DNA of 64,000 nucleotides from Pseudomonadota bacterium (GCA_029550345.1 JAKPHK010000031.1:1-64000), one strand, 5' to 3'; positions 45,665 to 54,557 are shown, counted from the stretch's first letter. Program-made: numbers and translations. Notes: a model not told the origin generated them from the sequence alone.

Positions 45665-46513
45665 TCAGTTGTCCGGATCGCCGGGTACCGGCGGGAAGCG
45701 CCCTTCCTGCCAGTCGCGCGCAGCCTGACGGATTCGTTCCTGCGATGAACTGACGAAATTCCACCAGATGTGACGCGGCGTGTAAAGCGGCTCACCCCCC
45801 AGCAGCATCACCCGCGCGCCGGTCTGCGAAGTGAGCGGCAGCGCGCCGCCTGCTGCAAGAAGGTGCAGGCCATGCAGCTGCAGTGGTTCTCCGGCAAGGC
45901 TGGCCGCGCCATCGACCAGCATGACTGCCCGTTCGCTCACGCTTGGTTCAATCAGTATCGATCCGCCCGGCTCAAGCTCGATATCGGCATAGATCGTCGG
46001 GGCATGGCAGGTGGTCGGGGCGGTCAGGCCCCACAGGCTGCCCATGATGACCGCAGCGCGCGCACCGGGGGCGGTGAAGGACGGGACGGCGGTCTGCTGC
46101 TCGAAAACGGGATCCATTTCTTCCAGGCCGTCGGGCAGGGCCAGCCATGTCTGCATTCCCCAGACCTTTTGCGAAACCGGCGGGTCCGGCAGGGGATAGC
46201 GCTCGGAATGGGTAATCCCCTTGCCGGCGGTCATCAGGTTGACCTGGCCCGGCTGGATCAGGGCATCGCTGCCCAGGCTGTCGCGGTGGCGGATCGTTCC
46301 GTCGAACAGCCAGGTTACGGTGGAAATCCCGATGTGGGGATGCGGGGCGACCCCCATGTCCGGGCGGGGTACGAACCGCGCCGGGCCGAACAGGTCAACG
46401 AAGATGAACGGACCGATCATGCCCACCCCGCGCGCTGGAAGCGCCCGCTGTACCAGCAGCCCGCCCAGCCGGTGCTGGCTGGGGGTGATGGTGTGGAGGA
46501 TCGCCCCGCTCAT
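45665..46513 (-). CDS. pirin family protein
   Basis: Pirins are iron-binding bicupins; some bacterial ones are quercetinases or regulators. The 282-aa product has the metal-site segment VAPHPHIGISTVTWLFDG, with further ligands in GKGITHSERYP. Its start overlaps the bolA stop by 4 bp, so the pair is probably co-expressed. Substrate not predictable. Confidence 0.92.
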   Translation of the reverse strand: MSGAILHTITPSQHRLGGLLVQRALPARGVGMIGPFIFVDLFGPARFVPRPDMGVAPHPHIGISTVTWLFDGTIRHRDSLGSDALIQPGQVNLMTAGKGITHSERYPLPDPPVSQKVWGMQTWLALPDGLEEMDPVFEQQTAVPSFTAPGARAAVIMGSLWGLTAPTTCHAPTIYADIELEPGGSILIEPSVSERAVMLVDGAASLAGEPLQLHGLHLLAAGGALPLTSQTGARVMLLGGEPLYTPRHIWWNFVSSSQERIRQAARDWQEGRFPPVPGDPDN

Positions 46514-46782
46514 TCCCCCGGGGCCCGGGCCTTTACCGCCAGGGCATGGACCCGCTGGCCCGGAATATCGCCCAGCGCGGCATTGACCATGCGCTGGCGC
46601 TGCAAGCGGGAAATGCCGGTAAAGGCCGCGCTTTCGATCTCGATCGTGAAATGGCTTTCACCCGAACCGTCGTGGCCGGCGTGGCCGTGATGGCGCGCAC
46701 TGTCATTGATGACCGCAAGGTGGGTCGGGGCGAAGGCCGTGTTCAGCAGGCTTTCGATTTCGCTAGCGATGGTGTTGGTCAT
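46510..46782 (-). CDS. bolA: BolA family protein
   Basis: BolA proteins work with monothiol glutaredoxins in iron-sulfur handling. The 90-aa product has the family helix-turn segment GISRLQRQRMVNAALGD and a conserved His-containing ESHFTIEIES; a histidine-rich loop (HHGHAGHDG) precedes it. It is divergent from a J-domain gene 38 bp away, a pairing frequently seen in alphaproteobacteria, and coupled to pirin downstream. Confidence 0.92.
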   Translation of the reverse strand: MTNTIASEIESLLNTAFAPTHLAVINDSARHHGHAGHDGSGESHFTIEIESAAFTGISRLQRQRMVNAALGDIPGQRVHALAVKARAPGE

Positions 46783-46820
46783 GGCTTCCCTTCTACCCCA
46801 TCAGGCGGCATGGGGAAGGG

Positions 46821-47399
46821 GTGAAACAGGATCGCTTCCACGGCCGGGTCAACAGCTCTGCGCGCCCTTGCGACTTTCCGGGCTGCGCCGAGCCGGGCGA
46901 ATTTCGTGCGCCCGGGCCGCGCGGGGCCAGCTTTGACGGGCCGGGCGACTATCGCTGGTTCTGCCTTGATCACGTCCGCGAATTCAACGCCGGGTATGAC
47001 TGGTTCGAAGGGATGAGCGCCGAAGAGATCATCGCCGCGCAAAATCCGGTCCACGGCTGGGACCGCCAGACCCGTGCCTTTTCGCCGACCGCCGGGATCG
47101 ATCAGGCCCCGCGCTGGGGCGACTTCGCCGACCCGCTTGAGGCGATCAGCGCCCGGGCACGGACGCGGCGACCGGCCCAGCGCAAGGATGGCCGGGCCGT
47201 AACCCCGGCAGAGCGGGAGGCGCTGGAAACCCTGGGGCTGGAACTTGATGCGGACCGCCGTGCCTTGCGCAAACGCTATTCCGAACTGGTCCATGCCTTG
47301 CACCCGGATCGCAATGGCGGTGACCGTTCCAGCGAAAAACGGCTTCAGACGGTGGTAGAGGCCTATCAGCTGCTCAGGAAGGCTGCTGCGTTCGCCTGA
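46821..47399 (+). CDS. J domain-containing protein
   Basis: The 192-aa protein has a C-terminal J domain (HPD at residues 161-163 in LVHALHPDRNGG), so it should stimulate a DnaK-type chaperone. The N-terminal part has Cys17, Cys22 and Cys48 with His51 (CDFPGCAE, FCLDH), a possible metal site. The GTG at 46821 follows GGGAAGGG. In many alphaproteobacteria this gene lies between bolA and cobS; here cobS is 6 kb away. It overlaps the next convergent gene by 26 bp. Confidence 0.9.
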   Translation: MKQDRFHGRVNSSARPCDFPGCAEPGEFRAPGPRGASFDGPGDYRWFCLDHVREFNAGYDWFEGMSAEEIIAAQNPVHGWDRQTRAFSPTAGIDQAPRWGDFADPLEAISARARTRRPAQRKDGRAVTPAEREALETLGLELDADRRALRKRYSELVHALHPDRNGGDRSSEKRLQTVVEAYQLLRKAAAFA

Positions 47400-47832
47400 C
47401 GGTATAGAAGATCGGCAGACCAACGAAGGCGATGTGCGGGAACATCGCCAGCGCCAGCTTGATCCGGTCGGGGTCGGGGAAGGGCAGGCCGAAGCGCTGC
47501 GGCAGGATCAGGCCATACATGACCGTGTAAAGCACCAGGCCATAAAGCGTGCCCGCCTTCCACGGCGCCACCTCGCCCAGCACGGTATGGCGCGCCAGCC
47601 ACAGCCCGGCACCAGCCATCGCTGCCATGATCGCAAAATGGACCGTGACGCCGATCAGTACCCCGGCTGCGCCCCATGCCTGCGCTCCATCACCAAACGG
47701 GCCGGATGCGACGCCCAGCCAGACCCCGGTGAAACTACCGCCGCGCACCGCCGCAAGCGCGGTGGCATAAAGCGCATCGAGAGTGCCGCACAGCAACCAA
47801 AGGCGGAGGAACAGCCGGTCCACCCCGGTCAA
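47374..47832 (-). CDS. small multi-pass membrane protein of unknown function
   Basis: About 152 aa with four likely membrane segments (LFLRLWLLCGTLDALYATAL, GAAGVLIGVTVHFAIMAAM, LYGLVLYTVMYGLI, and a C-terminal one). I chose a TTG at 47832 that overlaps the upstream SRPBCC stop as TTGA; a GTG at 47844 without SD is the alternative. No family recognised with confidence. Confidence 0.7.
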   Translation of the reverse strand: MTGVDRLFLRLWLLCGTLDALYATALAAVRGGSFTGVWLGVASGPFGDGAQAWGAAGVLIGVTVHFAIMAAMAGAGLWLARHTVLGEVAPWKAGTLYGLVLYTVMYGLILPQRFGLPFPDPDRIKLALAMFPHIAFVGLPIFYTVRRTQQPS

Positions 47833-48269
47833 TCCGCCTCGCACAGTGCTTTGAGCTGATCGGCGCAGGCGCCCCAGCCTTCGGCGAACCCCATTTCGTC
47901 ATGATGCGCCCTGCTTTCGGGCGTCCAGTGCCGGGCGCGGGCGGTGTAACGGGTGCCGGACCCTTCGGCGGCGATCTCCCAGATGCCGAGCATGAACGGC
48001 CCGGCGGGCTTCAAGCCCTTTTCGATCGCGTCGGTAACCGCGATCCGGCTGCCTTCTTCCCAGGCAACGATGAAGCCGGGATGCTCGTTGCGCTCTCCAT
48101 CAGGGCCGAACATCACGGTATGCGTGAACCCGCCGGGCACGCGCGGCCCCCAGTCAACCTCGGCCCGCCAGGGCACGGGGCACCACCATTCGTCGGTGCG
48201 ATTGGCCAGTACGTCCCAGACCTTGTCGGGCGCGGCATCGATCAGGCGGGTTACCGAAAGTTCGTGCAT
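47829..48269 (-). CDS. SRPBCC/AHSA1-type domain protein
   Basis: The 146-aa cytoplasmic protein begins HELSVTRLIDAAPDKVWDVL, the typical polyketide-cyclase/AHSA1 start, and ends in an amphipathic helix (GFAEGWGACADQLKALCEA). Such proteins bind small hydrophobic molecules. It lies in the minus-strand accessory block downstream of a TetR gene, with other small enzyme-like domains. Confidence 0.88.
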   Translation of the reverse strand: MHELSVTRLIDAAPDKVWDVLANRTDEWWCPVPWRAEVDWGPRVPGGFTHTVMFGPDGERNEHPGFIVAWEEGSRIAVTDAIEKGLKPAGPFMLGIWEIAAEGSGTRYTARARHWTPESRAHHDEMGFAEGWGACADQLKALCEAD

Positions 48270-48303
48270 ACAGTTTGCTCCAGCAATGGTGGTGCAACGG
48301 GGG

Positions 48304-48930
48304 CTATTTCTGCATCCCCTGGATCAGATCGTTGTCGATTGCCTTGGCCGCCTTGTAGGCCGGGCGGGCCTGAAGCCGTTCGGCATAGGCGACAAAGGCC
48401 GGGCGCGGCGGGATTGAGCCGAAGGTCAGTCCCCAATCGACCTGGCTGCCGACATAGACATCGGCCATGGTGAAGCGCGCGCCGCAGACGAATGCGCGGT
48501 CGGCCAGATGGGCGTCCAGCGTATCTATCACCCGTTCATAGCTGCCAAAACCGACCATGCCCTGCCGCTCTGGCGGAACCTCCCAGCCCATCGAGCGGGC
48601 GACCACCGCCTGCTCAACCGGCCCGGCCGCGAAGAACAGCCAGCGGAAATAGTCCGCCGCTTCGCTGCCGGTTGGGCCGAGCGATGCGCCCGGCTCCACT
48701 TCCGCCAGATAGGCGCAGATCGCGGCGCATTCGGTGATCGTGCGATCACCATCGGCGGCATGGTGGACCAGGGTTGGCACCTTGCCCATCGGGTTCGCTG
48801 CCAGCAGATCGGCGGGCTTTGCTGCCCAATCGACCAGCACCTGATCATAGTCCACGCCCGCTTCATGCAAGGCCCAGCGCGCAATCTGCCCGCGGCTCAT
48901 CGGGTTGGTGTAAAAGGTATAGTCGGCCAT
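48304..48930 (-). CDS. glutathione S-transferase
   Basis: The 208-aa protein has the thioredoxin-fold N-terminal domain (YTFYTNPMSRGQIARWALHE), the gamma-Glu site segment NPMGKVPTLVHH and ITECAAICAYLAE, then the helical domain with RFTMADVYVGSQV. GSTs conjugate glutathione to electrophiles. It lies 34 bp upstream of the SRPBCC gene on the same strand. Confidence 0.93.
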   Translation of the reverse strand: MADYTFYTNPMSRGQIARWALHEAGVDYDQVLVDWAAKPADLLAANPMGKVPTLVHHAADGDRTITECAAICAYLAEVEPGASLGPTGSEAADYFRWLFFAAGPVEQAVVARSMGWEVPPERQGMVGFGSYERVIDTLDAHLADRAFVCGARFTMADVYVGSQVDWGLTFGSIPPRPAFVAYAERLQARPAYKAAKAIDNDLIQGMQK

Positions 48931-49000
48931 TTGCTATCTCCCGATGCAAATCAGAACATTTCAGGAACCTGCGCTCTCGCGAAGCTGGCGTCAAGCCGTG

Positions 49001-49786
49001 CTATTGCGGGCCGACCAGACTGAACAGCGCGCCTTGCGGGTCGATCGCCTGGACGATCCACAGCGGGCCGGGAACCTCCATCGGGCCGTTGACGATCTGG
49101 CCGCCACCGGCCTCGATCCGGTCTTTCGCGGCGGGAATGTCATCCACCCAGAAATAGTGGCACCACAGCGGCGCGGGCACCTCTGGTTGCCTGGGCAGGA
49201 TCGCGCCGACCATCACGCCATCATGGGCGATGAACTGGTATTTGCCGAGCGGGCCCATGTCCATCGCATCGGGCAGGGTCCAGCCGAACAGGCCAGTGTA
49301 GAAATCGGCGGCGCGGGCCGCATCACCCGCGTGCAGCTCGTTCCAGCCACAGCGGCCAGGGTTGGGCAGCGCGGCGAAGGATGTGCTTTCACCGCCGCCG
49401 GGGGGCGGGGTAGGGGTCATGATATAGAACGGCGCCCCGCAGCAATCGGCAACCATCGCGATCCGCCCGGCCATTGGCACGTCGCGCGGCGGCATCAGGA
49501 CCGATCCACCAGCCGCCGTGATGGCCGCGGCGGAGGCATCGACATCATCGACCCCGACATAGCCCAGCCAGCACGGCCGCGCGCCGTGATCGGCCATGTC
49601 CTGCGTCAGGGCCAGCATCCCGCCAGTCATCCCGCCATCGGCATTGGCGATAAAGCCATAATCATTGGTCTGGGCGGAGCCGGGGGTGATCGTCCAGCCG
49701 ACAACCGCTTCATAGAACGCCTTCGATCCCGCCGGATCGGGCGTCATCAGTTCGTACCAGATCCAGCTGCCTTGCAGAGTGGTCAT
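49001..49786 (-). CDS. VOC (glyoxalase-like) protein with two domains
   Basis: The 261-aa product has two tandem VOC halves: GSWIWYELMTPDPAGSKAFY with GWTITPG, and CGWNELHAGDAARAADFYTG with LFGWTLPDAM. VOC proteins include dioxygenases, glyoxalases and resistance proteins; the reaction here is unknown. Its start overlaps the DUF1428 stop by 4 bp. Confidence 0.9.
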   Translation of the reverse strand: MTTLQGSWIWYELMTPDPAGSKAFYEAVVGWTITPGSAQTNDYGFIANADGGMTGGMLALTQDMADHGARPCWLGYVGVDDVDASAAAITAAGGSVLMPPRDVPMAGRIAMVADCCGAPFYIMTPTPPPGGGESTSFAALPNPGRCGWNELHAGDAARAADFYTGLFGWTLPDAMDMGPLGKYQFIAHDGVMVGAILPRQPEVPAPLWCHYFWVDDIPAAKDRIEAGGGQIVNGPMEVPGPLWIVQAIDPQGALFSLVGPQ

Positions 49787-50157
49787 ACCGTTTCTCCCAT
49801 ATCGTTGCTGTCGATCAGCAAGGCGAAGCCGGAATAAATCATGCGCTTGCCGTCAAAGATCGTCGAACCCTCGAACTCCCTGAAGCGCTCATCGGCCATG
49901 GCAGCTTTGTTGCCGGCGTCGCGCGTGGCCTTGTCTGGCCACTTGATCCAGCTGAATACGACGTTTTCGTCTGCTCCGGCGCGAACCGCCATGAAGAAAT
50001 CGGTCTGCTTGCCGCGCATCATGTCATCGCCCCAGCATTCGACGACTTCCAGCGCGCCGTGGTCGGTAAAGACCTGGGCGCCGATCCTTGCCATGCGGCG
50101 ATATTCCTCCTTGCGGGTTTCGGGCACGGGAATCAGAAATCCATCGACGTAACTCAT
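49783..50157 (-). CDS. DUF1428 family protein
   Basis: A 124-aa dimeric alpha/beta-barrel-type protein (DUF1428) starting MSYVDGFLIPVPETRKEEYR, with the conserved GALEVVECWGDD and FSWIKWPDKATRD segments. Function unknown. It is coupled to the downstream two-domain VOC gene. Confidence 0.9.
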   Translation of the reverse strand: MSYVDGFLIPVPETRKEEYRRMARIGAQVFTDHGALEVVECWGDDMMRGKQTDFFMAVRAGADENVVFSWIKWPDKATRDAGNKAAMADERFREFEGSTIFDGKRMIYSGFALLIDSNDMGETV

Positions 50158-50170
50158 GACCGGCTCTCCT

Positions 50171-50569
50171 TCATGTCAGTCGCTCCAGCACGCCCTTGCG
50201 CTTGACGATGTTCTTGTAATCCCACTGGATGTCGCGGGCCTTGCCGAGCCAGCGGCATAGATCGACCCGATTGATTGCTGCCGCTTCGGTGTAGAAGATC
50301 GAGGCATCCTTGAACTTCTTACCGACCACGTTCAGCGCGGGCTCGCCGAAATCGGCGCCGCTCCAGAACATCAGCCGGATGCCTGACTTTTGCTTGCTGT
50401 AACCCGCCACCGGGTTGCCATCGAGGAACCAGACCGGGTGGCCGTGCCAGACCTTGCTTTCCGCCTCGGGCAGGGCGGCGTCGATCTGCGCGCGCAACAA
50501 ACTGCAGATCGCCTGATCGGCCGGCGCCAATCCGGAGTGATAGGCGTCGATTTCCGGGGTTATGGTCAT
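50171..50569 (-). CDS. DUF1801 domain protein
   Basis: The ATG at 50569 overlaps the VOC stop by 4 bp and gives 132 aa. The VWHGHPVWFLDGNPVAGYS segment and the C-terminal KARDIQWDYKNIVKRKG fit DUF1801/YdhG-like proteins, which share the frataxin-like fold. Role unknown. The longer reading frame upstream only reads through the VOC gene. Confidence 0.85.
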   Translation of the reverse strand: MTITPEIDAYHSGLAPADQAICSLLRAQIDAALPEAESKVWHGHPVWFLDGNPVAGYSKQKSGIRLMFWSGADFGEPALNVVGKKFKDASIFYTEAAAINRVDLCRWLGKARDIQWDYKNIVKRKGVLERLT

Positions 50570-50979
50570 TCCCCCGCGCCTGCCACTGCCGCCGGGTCCA
50601 TCCAGAACGGTTCCCAGATGTGCCCATCGGGATCGGCGATGGTCCGCTGGAACATGAAGCCGTGATCCTCGGGCGGGTTGACGTCTGCCGTGCCGCCATG
50701 GGCTGCGCCCGCCGCAACCAGCTGGTTGACCGCATCCCGGCTTTCCACCGACAGGGCCAGCGAAACCTCGCTGGAGCTGGGCGGGCAGATCGGCCGGGTG
50801 GTGAAGGTCTGCCATTTGGCGTGGGTCAGGATCATGACGTAGATCGTGTCCGACAGGACCATGCAGGCCCCGGCATCGTCCGAAAACTGCGGATTTCGGG
50901 CGAAGCCAAGCGCAGTGTAGAACGCGATTGCGCGGTCCAGATCGGTGACCGGCAGGTTGATGAAAATCTGGTGCTGCAT
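50566..50979 (-). CDS. VOC family protein
   Basis: A single-domain VOC protein of 137 aa from the ATG at 50979 (MQHQIFINLPVTDLDRAIAF). FYTALGFARNPQFSDD and ADPDGHIWEPFWMD are typical, the latter holding a metal-ligand-type residue. It is the first gene after tetR, 22 bp downstream. Confidence 0.9.
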   Translation of the reverse strand: MQHQIFINLPVTDLDRAIAFYTALGFARNPQFSDDAGACMVLSDTIYVMILTHAKWQTFTTRPICPPSSSEVSLALSVESRDAVNQLVAAGAAHGGTADVNPPEDHGFMFQRTIADPDGHIWEPFWMDPAAVAGAGE

Positions 50980-51001
50980 CCTGTTTCTCCCGGTGTGTTT
51001 T

Positions 51002-51634
51002 TCAGTTTTCTGCGGCGCCGAAGAGCAGCTCGAAATAGCGGCGAAGATGTTGCAGGTGTTCGCGCGCGGTCGCGGCGGCGGCATCTGGCTCCTGGGTCTT
51101 GGCCAGGATGAAGGCGCCCTGGATCACTGCCTGGACATGGCGGGCAAGGCTTTGCGCCGTAACCCCTTTCACGCCGGTCTGGGCGATCGCCGCCTCCAGA
51201 TCGGCCTCCAGCGCGCGGGCATTGCCAAGGATGCTGGCCTCGCAGGCCTGGCGGATCGCTTCGCTGCTGCGGAAGGCTTCCTGCACCATGGTCCCGGCCA
51301 CGCAGCTGAAACTCTCTGGCGGGCCGGTAACCAGTGCAATCCGGAGGTCGAGATAGCCCAGCACCCGCTCAACCGGATCGAACTGGTGGTGATAGGGCGC
51401 GGCGGCAAAGAAGGCCCCAGTGCTTTGCGACCAATAGGCGGCAGCGGCCACCCCCAGTGCTTCCTTGGAGGGGAAGTGGTGAAAGAACGCACCCTTGGTG
51501 ACCCCCGCTTCGCGGCACAGATCATCGACCGAGGTGGCGGAAAAACCACGGCTGCGGATCAGCTTGAGCGCCGCCTCCAGCAGCTTGTCACGCGCCGTCA
51601 CCGGACTTGGCCGAAAGGGCTGATTCGGGATCAT
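51002..51634 (-). CDS. TetR family transcriptional regulator
   Basis: The 210-aa protein has an N-terminal helix-turn-helix (LLEAALKLIRSRGFSATSV then CREAGVTKGAFFHHFPSKEA) and a ligand-binding C-terminal domain. A palindromic operator lies 8 bp upstream of its start. The gene heads the minus-strand series VOC-DUF1801-DUF1428-VOC-GST-SRPBCC, which it probably controls together with itself. The inducer is unknown. Confidence 0.94.
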   Translation of the reverse strand: MIPNQPFRPSPVTARDKLLEAALKLIRSRGFSATSVDDLCREAGVTKGAFFHHFPSKEALGVAAAAYWSQSTGAFFAAAPYHHQFDPVERVLGYLDLRIALVTGPPESFSCVAGTMVQEAFRSSEAIRQACEASILGNARALEADLEAAIAQTGVKGVTAQSLARHVQAVIQGAFILAKTQEPDAAAATAREHLQHLRRYFELLFGAAEN

Positions 51635-51641
51635 TCGATCT

Positions 51642-51663
51642 ACATACCAACTAGTCGGTATGT
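51642..51663. promoter_or_regulatory. palindromic operator for the adjacent TetR regulator
   Basis: The half-sites ACATACC (51642-51648) and GGTATGT (51657-51663) are perfect inverted repeats around ACTAGT (51650-51655), with a single mismatched pair between. This has the form of TetR-family operators and sits in the gap between tetR and the divergent diguanylate cyclase gene, so binding could affect both. Confidence 0.8.
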
Positions 51664-51722
51664 CAGCAAGGCGAAAGCCTGGCGTTAACGGCTTCTTGGC
51701 ATTGACCGCCTATTTTCCAGCC

Positions 51723-53423
51723 ATGTTCGGGGGGCTTGAAAGGTTTGCAGGACGGGCGTTCGCGGCGCTGTCGGCGCTTGCCGCGCTGTGCCTTGCCGCG
51801 CCTGCGCTGGCTTCCGTACCGCTTCAGACCTGCCTGACCCGGCTTGATCCCGCCGCATCCGAGGCCGAACGACTGATCGTTCAATCAGGGGCTGAGGTCT
51901 GCGGAGGCAGTCAGGCCGCGCTTGGCGCAGGCGATTTTTCGGTAAGGCTGAAGTTCCGCCCAGTGGTCTCGAACCCCGAAGATCCATTGGTCCTGCGCCA
52001 CACCAGCGTCTGGCAAGACGGCGAGCGGATCGTCTTCCACTACGCCGACGGCACCACTGCGGCGGCGGAGTTCACTTCTGCAACGGCGTCGCGGTATCTG
52101 GCCATCGGAGCGATATTCGAGATTCCGGTGCCAGCCCGCGCGGCCCCGCTCGATCGTATCCAGATCGAAACGCAGGGCAGCGCGAACTGGCGCGGAGTGC
52201 TGCTGGGCGCAGCGCTGATGAAACGCAGCGAGGCGGGCGGCATCAGGCTGTGGGTCACCGCGATCTATGCCGGGTTTGCCGGCCTGGGGCTCGCCCTTCT
52301 GGTCTACAACCTCGCGCTGTGGAAGGCGCTGCGCTATCGTTTCCAGGCGATCTATGCGGCGATGCTGGCCGCGCTGATGGCCTATACCTTCACCTCTTCG
52401 GGGCTTGTCTCGCAAGTCTTGCCCTGGCTCGATAACAATACCCGCTTGCGCTGGAGCTATGTCCTGCTGGCCAGCACCGCGGTTGCTGCAATCGGGTTCA
52501 TTCACGCCTATTTTCAGCGCAATGCCTATCCGCAATGGCTTGATCGGGCGGTCAGGGGATCGGCGCTGTTGCTGGTTGCCGCAAGCCTGAGTTTCGCCCT
52601 GTTTGCACCATTCGCCGGGGCGATAACCGATCGGCTCTATTTCGTCGCTTGCAGCCTGCTGGTTGGGCTGACTTTCGTGATCCTGGGGGTGGCGTGGCGT
52701 TCGAAGGACCCCAACGCGCCCCTGTTCCTGCTGGCCTGGAGCGCGCCGATCGGGGTTTCCCTGGCCCGTTCGGCCCACGGCCTGGCGCTGGTGCCCTACA
52801 GCTTCTGGCTGGATAACGGCAACCTGCTCGCGCTGGGCGTCGAATCGCTACTCAGCTCGTTGCTGATCGTCAGCCGCCTGCGCGAACTCAGCCGTGAACG
52901 CGACAAGGCCCGGGCCGGGGAGATCACCGCCTTGCGTCTGGCAAATTCCGATCATCTGACCGGCCTGCTGAACCGCCGGGCCTTTATCGACATGGCGGTC
53001 GGCCGCCCTGAGCCCTATCGCCTGATCCTGATCGACATCGACCGGTTCAAGGGCATCAACGATCGGCTCGGCCACGATACCGGCGATGAGGTGCTACGCG
53101 AACTGGCCCGCGTCATCCAGGCGATCCGCCCAGCCGATAGCCTGGCAGTGCGCCTTGGCGGTGAGGAATTCGCGCTGCTGATTCCCTTGGGTGAACAAGA
53201 TGCCTGCACGCCCGATGCGATCCTTGAAGCTGTGCGCGCGCACAAGATGCCGTTCGATTTGCGGGTCACGGTCAGCCTGGGCTTCGCCGACGGGCGGATC
53301 AACACCGATGAATGCTGGCGGCGGCTCTATCGCCTGGCCGACAGTGCGCTCTACCGGGCCAAGGCCGATGGCCGTGACCGCGCCTGCCGGGCCACCGACT
53401 TTGCGGAAATTGCCGCCGCTTAA
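51723..53423 (+). CDS. 7TM-DISM-type membrane diguanylate cyclase
   Basis: Makes c-di-GMP from two GTP. From the ATG at 51723 (566 aa): a signal peptide (AALSALAALCLAAPALA), an extracytoplasmic sensor of about 145 residues, seven membrane segments (roughly 175-385), and a GGDEF domain with LIDIDRFKGINDRLGHDTGD and the active-site GGEEF at 479-483. An RxxD occurs just upstream (RPAD), but one residue further from GGEEF than the standard inhibitory site. The SD is weak, so the start is uncertain. It is divergent from tetR. Confidence 0.9.
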   Translation: MFGGLERFAGRAFAALSALAALCLAAPALASVPLQTCLTRLDPAASEAERLIVQSGAEVCGGSQAALGAGDFSVRLKFRPVVSNPEDPLVLRHTSVWQDGERIVFHYADGTTAAAEFTSATASRYLAIGAIFEIPVPARAAPLDRIQIETQGSANWRGVLLGAALMKRSEAGGIRLWVTAIYAGFAGLGLALLVYNLALWKALRYRFQAIYAAMLAALMAYTFTSSGLVSQVLPWLDNNTRLRWSYVLLASTAVAAIGFIHAYFQRNAYPQWLDRAVRGSALLLVAASLSFALFAPFAGAITDRLYFVACSLLVGLTFVILGVAWRSKDPNAPLFLLAWSAPIGVSLARSAHGLALVPYSFWLDNGNLLALGVESLLSSLLIVSRLRELSRERDKARAGEITALRLANSDHLTGLLNRRAFIDMAVGRPEPYRLILIDIDRFKGINDRLGHDTGDEVLRELARVIQAIRPADSLAVRLGGEEFALLIPLGEQDACTPDAILEAVRAHKMPFDLRVTVSLGFADGRINTDECWRRLYRLADSALYRAKADGRDRACRATDFAEIAAA

Positions 53424-53504
53424 CCGATTGTTTGAAAATGTCGCACCGCTCCCGCGCAAAGGCGGTTGCAGCCGCGCCGCTGCGCGTATAGGCGGTTTGC
53501 TGCG

Positions 53505-54494
53505 ATGACCGACAAAACAGCCATGACCGACACCACGAACCAGACCGTCCTGTCCGCGCCCGATATCGAAGTCGATGTGCGCGAAGTGTTCGGGATCGAT
53601 ATCGACATGAAGGTTCCGGCCTTCAGCGTTGCCGATGAACGCACGCCCGATGTCGATCCGGCCTATGTCTTTGATCCGGATACCACGCTGGCGATCCTGG
53701 CCGGCTTCGCGTTCAACCGCCGGGTGATCGTGCAGGGCTATCACGGCACCGGCAAAAGCACCCATATTGAGCAGGTTGCGGCCCGGCTCAACTGGCCCTG
53801 CGTGCGGATCAACCTTGATGCGCACATCAGCCGGATCGATCTGATCGGGCGCGATGCGATCGTGCTGCGCGATGGCTTGCAGGTTACCGAGTTTCGCGAA
53901 GGGCTGCTGCCCTGGGCGCTTCAGCACCCGGTCGCGCTGGTGTTCGACGAATACGATGCCGGCCGCCCCGACGTGATGTTCGTGATCCAGCGCGTTCTGG
54001 AAACCGAAGGCAAGCTGACCCTGCTCGATCAGAACCGCGTGATCCGGCCAGACCGCAACTTCCGCCTGTTCGCCACCGCCAACACGGTGGGACTGGGCGA
54101 TACCAGCGGGCTTTATCACGGCACCCAGGCGATCAACCAGGCGCAGATGGACCGCTGGAATATCGTGGTGCAGCTTAATTATCTGCCCGCGCAGGTTGAG
54201 GCGGAAATCGTCCTCAAGAAGACCGAAGGCGCCTCGGAAGAGATGGTCGCCAACATGGTCAAGGTGGCCGACCTGACCCGTCAAGGCTTCATCAACGGCG
54301 ATATCTCCACCGTGATGAGCCCGCGCACCGTGATTACCTGGGCGCAGAACACGGCGATCTTCAAGGATCCGGGCTTCGCCTTCCGCCTCTCGTTCCTCAA
54401 CAAGTGTGATGAGACCGAGCGGATGCTGGTGGCGGAATACTATCAGCGGGTCTTCGGCACCGAACTGCCCGAAAGCGTGGTGGCCAAGGGGTAG
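53505..54494 (+). CDS. cobS: cobaltochelatase CobS-like AAA+ ATPase
   Basis: CobS forms, with CobT, the ATPase chaperone of aerobic cobalt chelation in B12 synthesis. The 329-aa protein has the Walker [10 protein letters not shown] (78-86), Walker B VFDEYD (about 146-151) and the CobS-type N-terminal [15 protein letters not shown]. No cobT and no cobN lies nearby: the gene is followed at once by the DUF559 element and a convergent gene. MoxR-like relatives could serve other metallochelatases, so a role outside B12 synthesis is possible. Confidence 0.92.
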   Translation: MTDKTAMTDTTNQTVLSAPDIEVDVREVFGIDIDMKVPAFSVADERTPDVDPAYVFDPDTTLAILAGFAFNRRVIVQGYHGTGKSTHIEQVAARLNWPCVRINLDAHISRIDLIGRDAIVLRDGLQVTEFREGLLPWALQHPVALVFDEYDAGRPDVMFVIQRVLETEGKLTLLDQNRVIRPDRNFRLFATANTVGLGDTSGLYHGTQAINQAQMDRWNIVVQLNYLPAQVEAEIVLKKTEGASEEMVANMVKVADLTRQGFINGDISTVMSPRTVITWAQNTAIFKDPGFAFRLSFLNKCDETERMLVAEYYQRVFGTELPESVVAKG

Positions 54495-54557
54495 CCTCCC
54501 CGTAACGGGGAGGGGGACCGCCGCCGAAGGCGGGGGTGGAGGGGTACGAGCGAGTGT
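54495..54557. repeat. left inverted repeat of the DUF559 element
   Basis: Begins CCTCCCCGTAACGGGGAGG (54495-54513), itself a 9-bp-stem hairpin, then GGGACC, a second hairpin with a GAA loop, and GGAGGGGTACGAGCGAGTGT. The outer and inner parts match the right repeat almost exactly; the second hairpin differs in sequence but keeps its pairing. Confidence 0.85.
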
